Of a DNA stretch of 64,000 bases, positions 36,704 through 47,974 are shown one piece after another. The DNA is taken from NCBI GenBank assembly GCA_013350335.1, contig CM023539.1, forward strand, positions 26,963,043 to 27,027,042, read 5' to 3'. The position numbers and the translations under genes were made by a program. The DNA comes from Chimonanthus salicifolius. Its lineage: Eukaryota; Streptophyta; Magnoliopsida; Laurales; Calycanthaceae. The stretch's first letter is position 1; the number at the start of each line of letters is the position of its first letter. Below the pieces are notes generated by a model. That model ran no database searches, was not told the DNA's origin, and saw nothing but the letters and a program-made list of their open reading frames with translations.

Positions 36704-37674
36704 TGTAACACCCCGATTTCTTAAAGATATTGATATTTACAAAATGCCATTGGAATGGTAAATTAGAAGGTTATGATCGTAGATAAGAAAATGGTGGGGC
36801 CCATTGTTCAAATTAAGGCCTATTGTATATATTATAAGGATCAAATTAGATTAAATGGTTATTGTACATCTATTTGGGTCAAAGGACCCAATTGGGACCC
36901 AATGGGTCATAATGGACTTGTTTGACCATTGGGTGAGCCCAAATTTAATGGGGTTAAGCTGAAATGATTGGAAACAAAATGGAGCATAAATGGGTCATGG
37001 CGTCAAATTGGATCCATGGGCTAAATGGGGACCCAATGGGTCGTGTTGACCATGTGGACCATGGTTGATCGTGTGGACTCTCAAGTGAGCTCACATATGA
37101 GTTAAATTAGTTTGAGCTTGGGACTGAAGTGAGTTGGTATTAAATCAAGTAATGAGTTGACTCAAGTGCATTAAATGAAATGCATTAAGTGAAGTGAGTT
37201 GGGTGAGTTGAGTTGGAAATCAAAGGGACCTTGAGTCAAGTGAGTCAATGGGAGATGAGGAGTTGCCATAACCTTAAACACTATCAAGTGAGGTCCCACA
37301 CATTGGGAACTTATGCATGGAATTCAATGAAGAGTGAAGAGTCACGTTGGTTGGCGCCAAGGGGTACAATGGTTGGTGCCAAGGGATGCCTTGGTTGGCA
37401 TCAAGTGACTTTTTGGTTTAATCAACATTGATGAGGGTTAAATGACAGGTTATGGGGCTGTTAAACAAAAAGGGATACACCTCCACTCTTGGCCGAATTT
37501 TACATAGCCAAGGGTCACTATGGTTGGGGGCGGCTTAAATGATGAAAGATGGAGTCGTCTTTCCATCTCATGGGATGCATTGGTTGGTGCCAAGGGATGT
37601 CTTGGTTTGTGCCAAGTGACTCCTTGGTTTGATCAAAGAGTAATGAGGGTAAATGAATGGTTTTTGGGGCCTGT

Positions 37675-37682
37675 TATATAAA
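37675..37682 (+). promoter_or_regulatory. TATA box in LTR-I
   Basis: TATATAAA is followed by GGAGA and, after about 55 bases, by CT-rich sequence. It lies 971 bases into the LTR and 206 bases before the donor-like site. Transcription would start near 37710. Confidence 0.6.
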
Positions 37683-37887
37683 GGAGATAAACCATATGCT
37701 TGGTCGGTTGTCACTCAATGAAACCATAGAATTCATCTCTCTCCCCCTCTCTCAAGAACACACCCTCTTGGCCGAATTATCCTTGGGTGTTTTTCACCAT
37801 TGATCAAACATATAATCAGCAAAGGAAGGGAGGCTAAGAAAGCTCGGAAGCAAGGATCAAAAGCAAGGAGAAAGGCTTAGAGAATTG

Positions 37888-37893
37888 GTAAGT
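37888..37893 (+). promoter_or_regulatory. Conserved splice-donor-like site in LTR-I
   Basis: ATTG followed by GTAAGTAAG is a near-perfect 5' splice-site match. The first TTCGGCC inverted repeat begins about 110 bases downstream. Confidence 0.5.
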
Positions 37894-37997
37894 AAGTCCA
37901 TGGAATTTTGTTTAATACAATGTGTTAAATGGAATGGCTGAATGCATCATGGGTTCAAACCTTGGATAAAGTTGGTTTAAATGATAAAAATAGATCA

Positions 37998-39003
37998 TTG
38001 GGTTCGGCCACTTTGGATGGCCGAACCCCATGAAGTTATTTGGGCATTTGGATGGTTTTGAAGGGTAAAAACCATACAATACTATGGTGATGTTTACATG
38101 TTTTAATAAGGTTAAGTATTTGATAAAGAAGTTCAAATCACAGGCCATAGGGTTCGGCCATTAGGGATGGCCGAACCCCATGAAAGGATTTAATAGACTT
38201 ATGTTAATTTTAATGGTTTTGAAAGATAAAACCATACAAGTTATGGAGGGTGTTTTAATGTGTTGAATGAAGATAAGTTTACTACCTTGAGTCGACCATG
38301 GGTTGGCTGAACCATGTGGTTCTTATGGCTAAAAGTATTGAGCCTAAGTTATGTACAAATGATGGAATTATTGATCCAAGAGAACCATTGGGTTCGGCCA
38401 TGGGTATGGACGAACTCCATGGACCATTTTTGGGATAAATGGACCCTAGTAAGGGTGTTTGGATTTAAGTTCATGAGTATGAATTGTTAAGTGTTGTTAT
38501 GATATTTTAAAAGGTTGACATAGATGAAAAAATCATGGACTTAGATGCTCATTGGTTCATCAACAAGAGTGGTAAGTGGAGCATCAAAACCAAAAAAGGG
38601 TGAGGTTCGGCCATGGGGTATGGCCGAACCCCACCAAGTGATTTGAATAGCATTTGAATGTGATTAGAATGGATTAAGAGATCCAAATGGGATTAGTGAG
38701 GTTCGGCCATGTTATATAGCCGAACCCCACTAAGGTGGTTTTTATGGATCTTGTTTTTCTAAGCAAGATTAAATATGGTTAGGTCAATGGCAAAACCATA
38801 AGTACTAGTCAAATGATAAAAATGAATAGAGAAGGATTAAAGGACTTAGAAGAAGGGTCCAAACTAAAGTGGTATGGTTCGGCCATGTTGTATGGTCGAA
38901 CCCTACCAAGGTATGTTTGTAATATGTAATGTTTAATGAGGATTAAATTAAGGAGAGATCAAATTAAAGTGGGTGATGTTCGGCCATGGGTATGGCCGAA
39001 CCC
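37998..39003 (+). repeat. TTCGGCC inverted-repeat array in LTR-I
   Basis: Eight copies, near 38001, 38154, 38293 (decayed), 38391, 38605, 38701, 38878 and 38981. A typical copy has arms at 38606-38614 and 38620-38628 around the loop GGGGT. Confidence 0.88.
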
Positions 39004-39327
39004 CACAAGATGGTTTATGGGGGTTTTGGACTTAGTTAGAAATCAGATGGTATATTGTATTGACTTACTGACATGAAATAAGGTAACGGAACTTGAACGG
39101 CGTGCGAGTCGTGATCGGGTGAAGCTCAAAAAGAACGGACACTTAAGAAAAGTTTCTGTAGGTTTCCTACCTACTTGTAACCACTGTTATATTGGTTTTA
39201 TCAGGGTTTCTATAAGTTATGTTGTTATTGTTTTATGTTTCAAATGGGTTTTGAATGATGAGACATATTTATAAATGACATATATGCATTGACATCTCAT
39301 GCATGGCATGGGGTGATGATTATGGAT

Positions 39328-39555
39328 TACCTTGACGTGAGAGTCTCAAAGAAAGAACACTGTGAAATAACTCAATGATGAGAGTCCTATCCACAGGAAA
39401 TGAGGAGTACTGTGGATTACCTTGTCATGAGAGTCTCAAAGAAAGAACACTGTGAAATAACTCAATGATGAGAGTCCTATCCACAGGAAATGAGGAGTAC
39501 TGTGGAATACCTTGTCGTGAGAGTCCCAAAGAAAGAACACTGTGAAATAACTTGA
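39328..39555 (+). repeat. 88-bp tandem repeat in LTR-I
   Basis: Two and a half nearly identical units contain GATTACCTTGACGTGAGAG, then CAAAGAAAGAACACTGTG, then CAATGATGAGAGTCCTATCC. The repeat lies just after the CTCATGCATGGCATGGG block, where other LTRs have the GC-rich repeat. The GCCCCGACGGAG core is absent here. Confidence 0.85.
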
Positions 39556-40219
39556 TGGCTATGTATACTTGTGGTGGGTGGGACTCATTACATTTGCACT
39601 TACATATATAGCATTGATTTTATATGTTTTTTATTATCATATATTATGATATATGCATGTTTTTATATACTAACCTTGTGGTAGCCCTGATTGGAAAACC
39701 TACTGGGCGCGTTGATCTAACGCCCTAATTCTATCCTTAGAGGATAACGCAGGAACAGGGAAAGGGAAAGAAAAAGTCGAGGATCGTGAAGGAAGCCAAG
39801 CATAGGAGCTTGGGTGTTGGAATGGATTATTATTATTTATTGTTATTTGGACAAACTTCAGGGATATGTATTAATGTAGATAACTGCTATGGTTTGATTT
39901 AAATTTGAATGAAGGTTTAGTTTTAAATAAATATGACTTATACTTTGCTATCTGAGAATGGAGAAGTCTGAGGATTGATTATAATTCCGCATATTTGATT
40001 TATTCCGCAATCAATTATGTTTATTCCGCATGATTTATTTCGTTCCATGTGTGGACCGATATTCATGGTCTTAGTCCATGCACACATGGGTGGCCAGTTA
40101 AGGGTCGGACTTGGGTAGTCCAAACTTAGCTCGCGTCGTGACGCCGCCTGCTCTCTTCCAGTGTTATTATAAAAAAAAAAAAATTAGACTCTAAGTCTCG
40201 GAGAGGGCGGGGCATTATA

Positions 40220-41511
40220 GGACCGTATGATCATATTGTAAATAGTCCCCATGGTTATTGAGGTAAAGTTTAAACTCTCGAATGGTATTCAGCATCTCCC
40301 ATTCTGTCCTGATCAAACATGTCACTGACGCATGTGATAAACGACTGAGGGCATCTGCCACCTTGTTCGCCTTGCTAGGGTGATAACGAAGTGCGAACTC
40401 ATAATCCGCCAGACATTCCATCCATCTGCGCTGCCTCAAGTTGAGCTCTTTCTAATCAAACAAGTACTTCAAGCTCTTATGATCTGAAAACACTTCAAAT
40501 TTCTCACCATAAAGATAATGTCTCCAACTTTTGAGAGCAAAGACCACTGCGGCTAGTTCCAGATCGTGCGTAGGATAGAGACGTTCATGTATTTTCAATT
40601 GTCTTGATCCGTATGCCACCACATGATTACTTTGACTGAGTGTACACCCCAGTCCCTCTCCTGAAGCATTGCATTGTACCTCATAACACTTGCCTCTTTC
40701 AGGCAAAATTAGGATAGGAGCAGTGGTAAGTCTCTTTTTCAGCTCTTCAGACCTTCCGATTGCACAGATCTGACAACTCATATTTGACTCCTTTTTGAGT
40801 TAGTCGAGTAAGTGGAGATGCAATTTTTGAGAAGTCCATAATAAATTTCCTGTAATAACCAGCCAATCCCAAAAAGCTATGGATCTCGGTTATATTATTT
40901 GGCGCCTTCCAATCTCTTACTGCCGCTACCTTAGCCGAGTCCACAGGCTATACCTTCTTCTGATATAACATGTCCCAAAAAGTTGACCTCAGATAGCCAA
41001 AATTCACATTTACTACCTGTAGCATATAGTTTGTTCTTCCTCAAAGTGTCCAGAACTATTCTCAGGTGCTCAGCATGTTCTTCTTGAGTTTTGGAGTAAA
41101 TCAAAATATCATCAATAAATACAATGACAAATTGATCCAAGTAAGAACGGAAAATCTTGTTCATAAGATCCATGAACACAGCCGGTGCATTGGTGGTCCA
41201 AACGGCATGACTACAAACTCATATAGTCCATATCGCGTTCTGAAAGCTGTCTTTTCTATGTCCTCCTCCCTAACCCGGATTTGGTGATATCCGGACATCA
41301 GGTCAGTCTTAGAAAAATGACTGGAACCTTTAAGTTGATCAAATAAATCATCGATCCTGGGTAGAGGGTACTTGTTTCTAACCGTCAGCTGGTTCAATTT
41401 TCGGTAATCCACACACATACGGAGTGAAAACCATCCTTCTTCTTTACAAATAAAACAAGAGCTCCCCAAGCCGATGTACTGTTCTGAATGTACCCCAGTC
41501 TGAGCAGTTCA
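40220..41511 (-). pseudogene. Reverse transcriptase and RNase H region of TE-H
   Basis: Homology to TE-M pol is continuous but in several frames. 41469-41161 has [10 protein letters not shown] through the start of the MPFG box. 41179-40931 has FMDLMN and the catalytic FIDDILIYS. 40944-40747 has the connection start. 40781-40452 has RNase H with [17 protein letters not shown] and [10 protein letters not shown]. 40439-40220 has the RNase H end. A stop replaces a Gln codon near 40453 and there are at least three frameshifts. The first RNase H acidic residue of CDAS is Asn here. LTR-J cuts it off from protease on the right. Confidence 0.85.
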
Positions 41512-42617
41512 TGTAACGCCCCGCCCTTTTCCACCCTTCCGAATATCAGAGTCTATTTTTTTTTTTAAATAAGTAAAGTGGAAGAGAGCGGGGAGCGTCA
41601 CGACACGAGCTAAGTCCGGACTTCCAAAGTCCGACCTTTAATTGGCCACTCATGTGTGCATGGACTAAGCCCATGAAAACCGATCCACACATGGTACCAA
41701 ATAAAACTTGCGGAATAAATCAAATATGCGGAACTAAACTGTTTAGATAGCAAAGTACAAGTCATGATTACCTTAAACAAACATTCATTCAAACTTAAAT
41801 CAAACCATCGCAGTTATCTACATTATTACATGTCCATAATAATGTAATCAAAACGTTAATAAATAAACTCCATTCCAACACCTAAGCTTCTATGCTTAGC
41901 TTTCCTCGTGATCCTCAGCCTTTGCCTTTCCCTTTCCTGCGTCATCCACTAAGGATAGAAATAGGGCGTTAGATCAACGCGCCCAGTAGTTCTTCCGATT
42001 AGGGTTACCACATGGTTAGTATAAAAACATACATGTATCATCATAAAACATGATCATCCAAATCTTATAAAACAATGCTATGTATGTATACACATGTAAT
42101 GAGTCCCACCCATCACAAATAAACATAGCCATCACTTGATGGGACTCCCATCGTCAAGGTAATCCACAGTGTTCTTTCGTTTCCTCTTGATGGGACTCTC
42201 ATCATCAAGTTATTCCTTCTGGTGGGACTCTCATCACCTAAAGAGGTCCCACAGTTGCATCACGGACATTCCGACGGAGTGTGGGCTTCGGTTTCCATAT
42301 CCATCATCCCATGCCATGCATGAGATGTCAATGAATACATGATACATGCCATTTGTAAATGAATCATAGCATTGCAATTAACTTGAAAACATAATACTTT
42401 ATCAATGGCTCATAAAATCAAGATAAAACCATATGTAAAATGTGGTTACAAGGAGGTAGGAAACCTACTTAAAAGTCATTTAAATGTCCGTTCTTCTTAA
42501 CCGTCACCCGTTCACGACTCGTGCACTGGTCAAGTTCCGTTACCTTGTTTATATAACAGCAAGTCAATTACATGTCTCATAAGGTTTCCCAACTAGTCTA
42601 AGACAAAACACCACTTT

Positions 42618-43840
42618 GTGGGGTTCGGCCATACCCCATGGTCGAACCTCGCCCACTTTGGATTTGATCTTACTTTGTTTTGGATTAACACCATCCAATT
42701 AATTTATTAAAGACCTTATTCTACCAAACATCACATTGGTGGGGTTCGGCCATACAACATGGCCGAACCTCACAATTTTGGTTTGAGCCTCCTTTTTCAA
42801 GTCCTTTACTCTTTTTCATCCATATTTACATTATTACTTATATTTACAGTTTTGCCACTAGACTTAACCCATATTTAATCTTTCTTAATAACCAAGATCC
42901 ATAAAATCCATCTTAGTGGGATTCGGCCATACAACATGGCCGAACCTCACTATCTCAAACTTGGTCCTTTAATTCTTTCTAATTAAATTCAAATGCCATT
43001 CAAATCATCCAATTACCTAGCCCTTAACCGTTCATCATTGTCACTCTATGGGGTCCCTTTTTATTCATCAAAGAATGAATCTCATACCCTCATCCATCAA
43101 AGGATGGTTCTTATAATTCCATCCATTGGGATATTTCTAGACTTTTCAAACCACACACACCATACTTAGCACTTGGTGGGGTTCGGCCATGCACCATGGC
43201 CGAACCTCACCCCTTTTGTTTTGGTGCTCCCCTTTGTCATCCTTTATGATGAACATAAATATCCAAATCCCTCATTCTTTCAGTTATGTTAAACCCTTTT
43301 TAAACGTTAAAGATTTAATCGTAACTCTAACCATACTCATTCTCCTTTTATCCCATAAAATGGTCTATGGGCTTCGGCCATACACATGGCCGAACCCCAT
43401 GGTTCTTTTGACTCAATCCTTCCCATAATTATTCATGGTTTTGATATAATAATTTAGCCATAAGAAAAATATGGTTCAGCCATACATTGCCCGACCCAAG
43501 ACATACACCTTATCTCCATATTTAACACCTTAACACTTCCATACCTTGTATGGTTTTTATCTCTCAAAACCATCAAAAATAACCATATACTTATCAAATC
43601 CTTTCATGGGGTTCGGCCATCCATTGGCCAACCGAAAACATACATCTTATTTCTAATTAAGCTATCTACAAATCTCCATAATATTGCATGGTTTTTAACT
43701 TTCAAAAACCATTAAATAACCCAATCACTTCATGGGGTTCGGCCATCCAAAGTGGCCGAACCCTATGATCCACTTTTTATCCTTTTTAAACAACACTATC
43801 CAAGGTTTCAACCCTTGATGGATTCAGCCATATCATGGCC
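42618..43840 (-). repeat. TTCGGCC inverted-repeat array in LTR-J
   Basis: Nine copies, near 42622, 42741, 42920, 43181, 43374, 43472 (decayed), 43609 (loop-side loss), 43739 and 43827 (decayed). Spacing is 90 to 260 bases. Confidence 0.87.
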
Positions 43841-43888
43841 AAATCATGCTCCCTTTTACCAATTTATTTAACTAAGTTTTTATGAAAC

Positions 43889-43894
43889 ACTTAC
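43889..43894 (-). promoter_or_regulatory. Conserved splice-donor-like site in LTR-J
   Basis: On the minus strand GATTG is followed by GTAAGTG. Context and position match those in LTR-I and LTR-E. Confidence 0.45.
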
Positions 43895-45006
43895 CAATCC
43901 TCTTAGCCTCTCTTCTTGTCTTTTGATCCTTGCTTCCTTCCTTCTTGCTCCCTTAATCCTTTAGCCGATTATGTGCTTGATCAATGGTGAAAACACCAAG
44001 GGCTGGTTCGGTCAAGGGGGTAGATTTTTGAGAGAGGGAGAGAGATGAGAATTTCTATCTTCTTGAGATGTAAAATTCAGCCAATGGTGTATTGCACCTT
44101 TTTTGTATTTCAGCGCCTTAAACCGCTCATTTACCCTCATGATTATTGGTTTAATCAAAGAGTCCCATGGCTTAACTATGGAGATTTGGCCTAAGCTTAG
44201 ACCACCCTTTCATCTCCCTATGTTGGGCCTTGGGTTTCCATTATGAGATGGAAACCCTCCAAGCTCCCAAGGTGATTCTTATCTTAATCCATTGAATTCC
44301 ATGCAGGGAAAACTACTCCCCAAGTACCCAACGTGTGGGACTTGTCTTTGTGGTGTTTGAGATCAAGGCAACTCCTCACCTCCCACTTGACTCACTTGAA
44401 TTAATGGTCTCTTTGGCTTCCAATCTAACTCACCCAACTCATTAGCTTAACTCACCCTATTTAATACCACTCATTTAATGCACTTGAGTCAACTCCATTA
44501 TTTGATTCAAATCCAACTCACTTCAGCCCCAACTCAACCTTTGAGCTCACTTGATGGTCCATACTGTCAATCGTGGTCAACATGGTCAGCTCGACCCATT
44601 GGGTCCCAACTTAGCTTTTTGATCCAATTTGGTGCCATGACCCATTTATGGGTGGTTTACCCATTTAAATGTGGTTTACACATTTGCATCAAGCCTACCC
44701 ATTTATCCTCCACTAATTCTCAATCAATTCAGTCTAAACCAATTAAAATTGAGCTCATCCAAAAGTCAAATAAGTCTACCACGACCCATTGGGTCCCAAT
44801 TGGGTCCTTTGACCCAAATAACCATCTTGACCCAATTAGATGTACATTACCCATTTAATTTAATTTGATCCTTATAGTATGTACATTGAGTCTTAGTTTG
44901 AACAATGGGCCCCACCATTTTCTCATCTATGATCATATCTTTTTAATTTACCATTCCAATGGCATTTTTGTAAATATTAATATGTTTGAAAAATCGGGGT
45001 GTTACA

Positions 45007-46747
45007 GTTCATCAATCTGCTTCTTTAACTCGGACATCTCTGCTAGTGCCATTTGGTAATGTGGTAATGACACTGGTGCAGTGCCAGGGTACAACTTGAT
45101 TTCAAAATTGATCTCCCTCATGGGAGGCAAACCAGGGAGTTCCTTTGTAAAAACGTCCGCATAGTCCCTTACTATTTCCTAAAGTTCAACCACCGGTGCC
45201 TTGTTGATCTAATAATGTTCAATACCAGATGACTCAACCCTTCATGCAGTCTGCTTTGTTTATCAGCACGCACCACATATTGTTTTCCCTCGGGCGACCA
45301 AAATGTCACCCTGCGACAATAACAATCAATGTTGGCCTTAAAGCTAGCTAACCAATCCATGCCGAAAATAATATCATATTTTGACATATCGAGCACCAAA
45401 TAATTGAACTCAAATTTGAGTCCAGCAAGTTCAGTATTCACTGTTGTGCATATAAGTCCCAATGATGTGTCTCTGACGAGGGATACAATGGTGAATGATG
45501 TGGACAGTTTTTGTACCAATGTACCAGTAGCAGCTATAAATGCAGCAGATATGAATGAGTGAGATGCTCTCGAATCAAATAATGCAAAGGCGTAGGAACT
45601 ACTGACTACTGCCTACCTTGAATCAGCAGAGGTGCTAAGGTGAGTACCCGTCCAGATCCTGTAGGTGGCCGTCCTGCCTCCACGTGAATTAGCTGGCCTT
45701 ATTGGTGGACGAGATGAACCTTTGGAATATGAGGGTTTGTTGAGTTGTGGACATTCCCTCTTATAATGGCCAGGCTGATCACAATGAAAGCAGTTGCTCC
45801 CACCTCTGGGAGCCTAAGTGACTGATGCAGATGGGGAGGGATGATTGGAGCGAAAGCCCCCTGTTGACCTAGTGGATGGTGAGGGTCTGCTAGAGTTCGG
45901 TCGGAACCTCTTATTGGGCTGAAATGTACCCCTCCCACTATGAGCTCGGCGATTATCAAAACGCGTCAACTCAGCCATCTCCTGTTCTGCTATAGTGGCC
46001 CTGCTGACCACCTCTGCCAATGTGGCTGCCTTGAATATAGTTACCTTGGCCCTTATGCTAGGCCGAAGGCCCCGCTCAAACTTGCGTGCCCTTCGATACT
46101 CAGTATCCACCATATAAAATGCATATACAGATTAACTAAGAAACTCCTGGTGGTACTCTGCCATCGTCATGGTACCCTGTACTAAAGATAGAAAAGCCTG
46201 TGTCTGGCGCTCCTTCTCCTCCTCAGGAAAATAATTTCCAGGAAGGTAGCTGAGAACTGCTCCCAAGTCATGGCAGTCCTCTCTCCTTCTGGAAGAAGTG
46301 ATCGCTGCTTCTCTATCACCTCCCACTGTTTACCAGCATCATCAGTCAGCTGTGATGTGGCCAGTAAAATCTTGTGAGCATGACATATGATATTCAATAA
46401 AGTCAGAATCTGTGAATCTTCTTCAGCCAGTTTTCCACTTCGACAGCCCCTTCTCTCCCTTTGAAGTAAGGAGGGCGTTGTTGCTGGAAGTCCCTGACCA
46501 TGCTCCTGTCATTGTTTTCCTTGGTGGTTCCACTCTCATTCAGGTGCTGTTGAAGCACCGAGGTGACCACCGCTTGAACCAAATTCTGCAATTCAGGAGG
46601 TACCACCGGTATGTTCATGCTGCTTTGTTGCTCCTCCTCTTGGTGGGATTGTTGTTCTTCCTCTTCATGATGAGATTGTCGTTCCTCCTCATCACCCCCA
46701 TTTGGGTTTTGTCGGGTATTTCTCCTTGGCCTTCCCCGTGGAGCCAT
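45007..46747 (-). pseudogene. Gag and protease region of TE-H
   Basis: Gag starts at the ATG at 46747 (MAPRGRPRRN) with an acidic Gln/Glu/His-rich N-terminus, then a capsid region in shifted frames (46397-46132 and 46113-45814), and a zinc knuckle near 45770-45800. A protease piece follows at 45519-45172, with IFGMDWL; the DSG motif position (about 45570) reads with a change next to it. Frames are broken at least four times. It has the same order and product as TE-A and TE-M. Confidence 0.8.
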
Positions 46748-47020
46748 TTTTCCCTAAGCCATTGAAACATATCAAGACTTAGTTTTCATCATAAATTTTG
46801 TATTCCCTATTTGTTGGGGAAAATTTCCAAATATGCACTCTTGATTTTTGCTTTGTTTCTGGGGAAATACCTCATATGTTGCTATGTTTGATAATCCGAT
46901 TATTTTGACTATACTTCCTTTGCTATCATCCGTCTGAGTCTAACGAAGTAAATTAATGCACGGAGGCTGGATTAATTTACTCCGAAAGATTCAATGTTTC
47001 GGGTTTGCTCTTATACCAAC
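46748..47020 (-). other. Leader and primer-binding site of TE-H
   Basis: The primer site at 47007-47018 differs from TGGTATCAGAGC at one base and is two bases from the LTR. Two TCCCCAA-like boxes lie near 46815 and 46860. The UUCG hairpin seen in TE-A and TE-M is not preserved; the segment around 46950-46990 is rearranged or shortened. Confidence 0.65.
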
Positions 47021-47565
47021 TGTAACGCCCCGCCCTTTTTCACTCGCTTCTTCCCTTGGTCCAATATTAGAAGGTGCTTAAGATACAAAGTGCCGACCTT
47101 CTTATCTTTCTTTAATAATCATCCCAATCAGCCCATGCTAAGATAAGAATAGCAATGTCGTGAGCCCTTTCCTTGTGCCTCTTTTAGGAGGTGCTATGCG
47201 CATAACCCTTGTGTCTATAATTAGTAGTTGCCTACCCTTTTTAAAATATTCTAACACCTCATGCGCAAATCTCCTTAGATGTGCAAATCCCATTCACATG
47301 GCCATGAAGTCTTCATTTGATTTTTTGAACATCTCCTTGGATATTCAAATCCAATAATCGGCCATGCACAATCATTTATTTAATTTTGCATTACTAATTA
47401 AATTCATCTCCATTTAATTTTTATTGCAACCAATTCCAAAACCGTTGTGTCCTAATTTGGCCAATGACCCAACTCTTTACTCAATTTAAGATCCATAACT
47501 AATGTTTACAAATTAAATGGATTATTTTCATACAAAATAATAAATTGAAAATCCGGGGTGTTACA
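47021..47565 (-). mobile_element. 5' LTR of TE-H with a large internal deletion (545 bp)
   Basis: It begins TGTAACGCCCCG and ends CCGGGGTGTTACA like the full-length 3' LTR. After the first 35 bases (to about 47055) it jumps to sequence matching the U3 upstream of the promoter (near 34740 in the 3' LTR). About 2.6 kb is missing, covering the TATA region, donor-like site, whole inverted-repeat array and GC repeats. As left, this LTR could not promote a normal transcript. Confidence 0.8.
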
Positions 47566-47974
47566 ATTCATAGTTAACATTTCATTCAATTACAAACACC
47601 TAATCCATACTTTGATCCACAAACCATAAAATTGGTTTATGGGGTTCGGCCATGGTGCTTGGCCGAACCCCATGAATCAGTTATGGGTCTATTGTGTTTA
47701 TGTGTTAAGGAGTGGAAGGTTTGAAATGATTAAACCAAGGGCAAAGTTGTGAATACATGCTAAGATGGAAGGTTGGCCATGAATGGCAATCTTGTAAATA
47801 TGGGGTTTTGTTTAATGACTTAGAACATGAAAAATCAAGTGGGACTTGGTTTTGATTGATTGTTATATTTTAAGGTAACGGGACCTCACAAGTTGTTTAC
47901 GATCGTGAACGGTTACAGGACGAAAGACACAAGGACACGTAGCAGTCTTTGGTAGGATTCCACCTCTTTGAAAC
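47566..47974. mobile_element. Chimera K: two LTR pieces fused head to head at a TTCGGCC palindrome
   Basis: 47566-47652 reads like a minus-strand LTR (compare 33365-33445). From the inverted repeat at 47645-47670 onward the sequence reads like a plus-strand LTR, through GGTAACGGGACCTCACAAG (47874) and GGTAGGATTCCACCTCTTTG (47951). LTR-L begins at 47975. The orientation switch falls within the palindrome. Confidence 0.65.

Larger units (their letters stand above)
36704..40219 (+). mobile_element. LTR-I: solo LTR with TSD GGACC (3516 bp)
   Basis: It begins TGTAACACCCC and ends GGGGCATTATA (decayed CGTTACA), with perfect five-base duplications GGACC at 36699-36703 and 40220-40224. It lies in the pol gene of TE-H in opposite orientation. 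It holds the clearest promoter layout in the window: TATA box 37675-37682, donor-like GTAAGT 37888-37893, eight TTCGGCC inverted repeats, 88-bp repeats (39328-39555) and the GGGCG hairpin (39705-39725). Confidence 0.93.
41512..45006 (-). mobile_element. LTR-J: solo LTR with TSD GTTCA (3495 bp)
   Basis: It begins TGTAACGCCCCG and ends CGGGGTGTTACA, with perfect duplications GTTCA at 41507-41511 and 45007-45011. It lies in TE-H between the protease and RT regions, in the same orientation. Contents in its own direction: U3 (45006 to about 44110), a donor-like GTAAGTG (43888-43894), nine TTCGGCC inverted repeats, short TGATGGGACTC repeats (42130-42240) and the GGGCG hairpin (about 41964-41984). 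Confidence 0.93.
32064..47565 (-). mobile_element. TE-H: old, broken Tekay-like element with two nested solo LTRs
   Basis: Its parts are a 3' LTR (32064-35210), pol (35272-36703, 40220-41511, 45007 on), gag up to 46747, a leader with primer site (47007-47018, one mismatch) and a shortened 5' LTR (47021-47565). Two unrelated insertions interrupt pol. Without them the element would be about 8.5 kb. The LTR copies differ by roughly one base in ten where they overlap, so it is much older than TE-M. Five-base flanks AGGAA and ATTCA do not match, which suggests rearrangement at one end. Confidence 0.85.
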
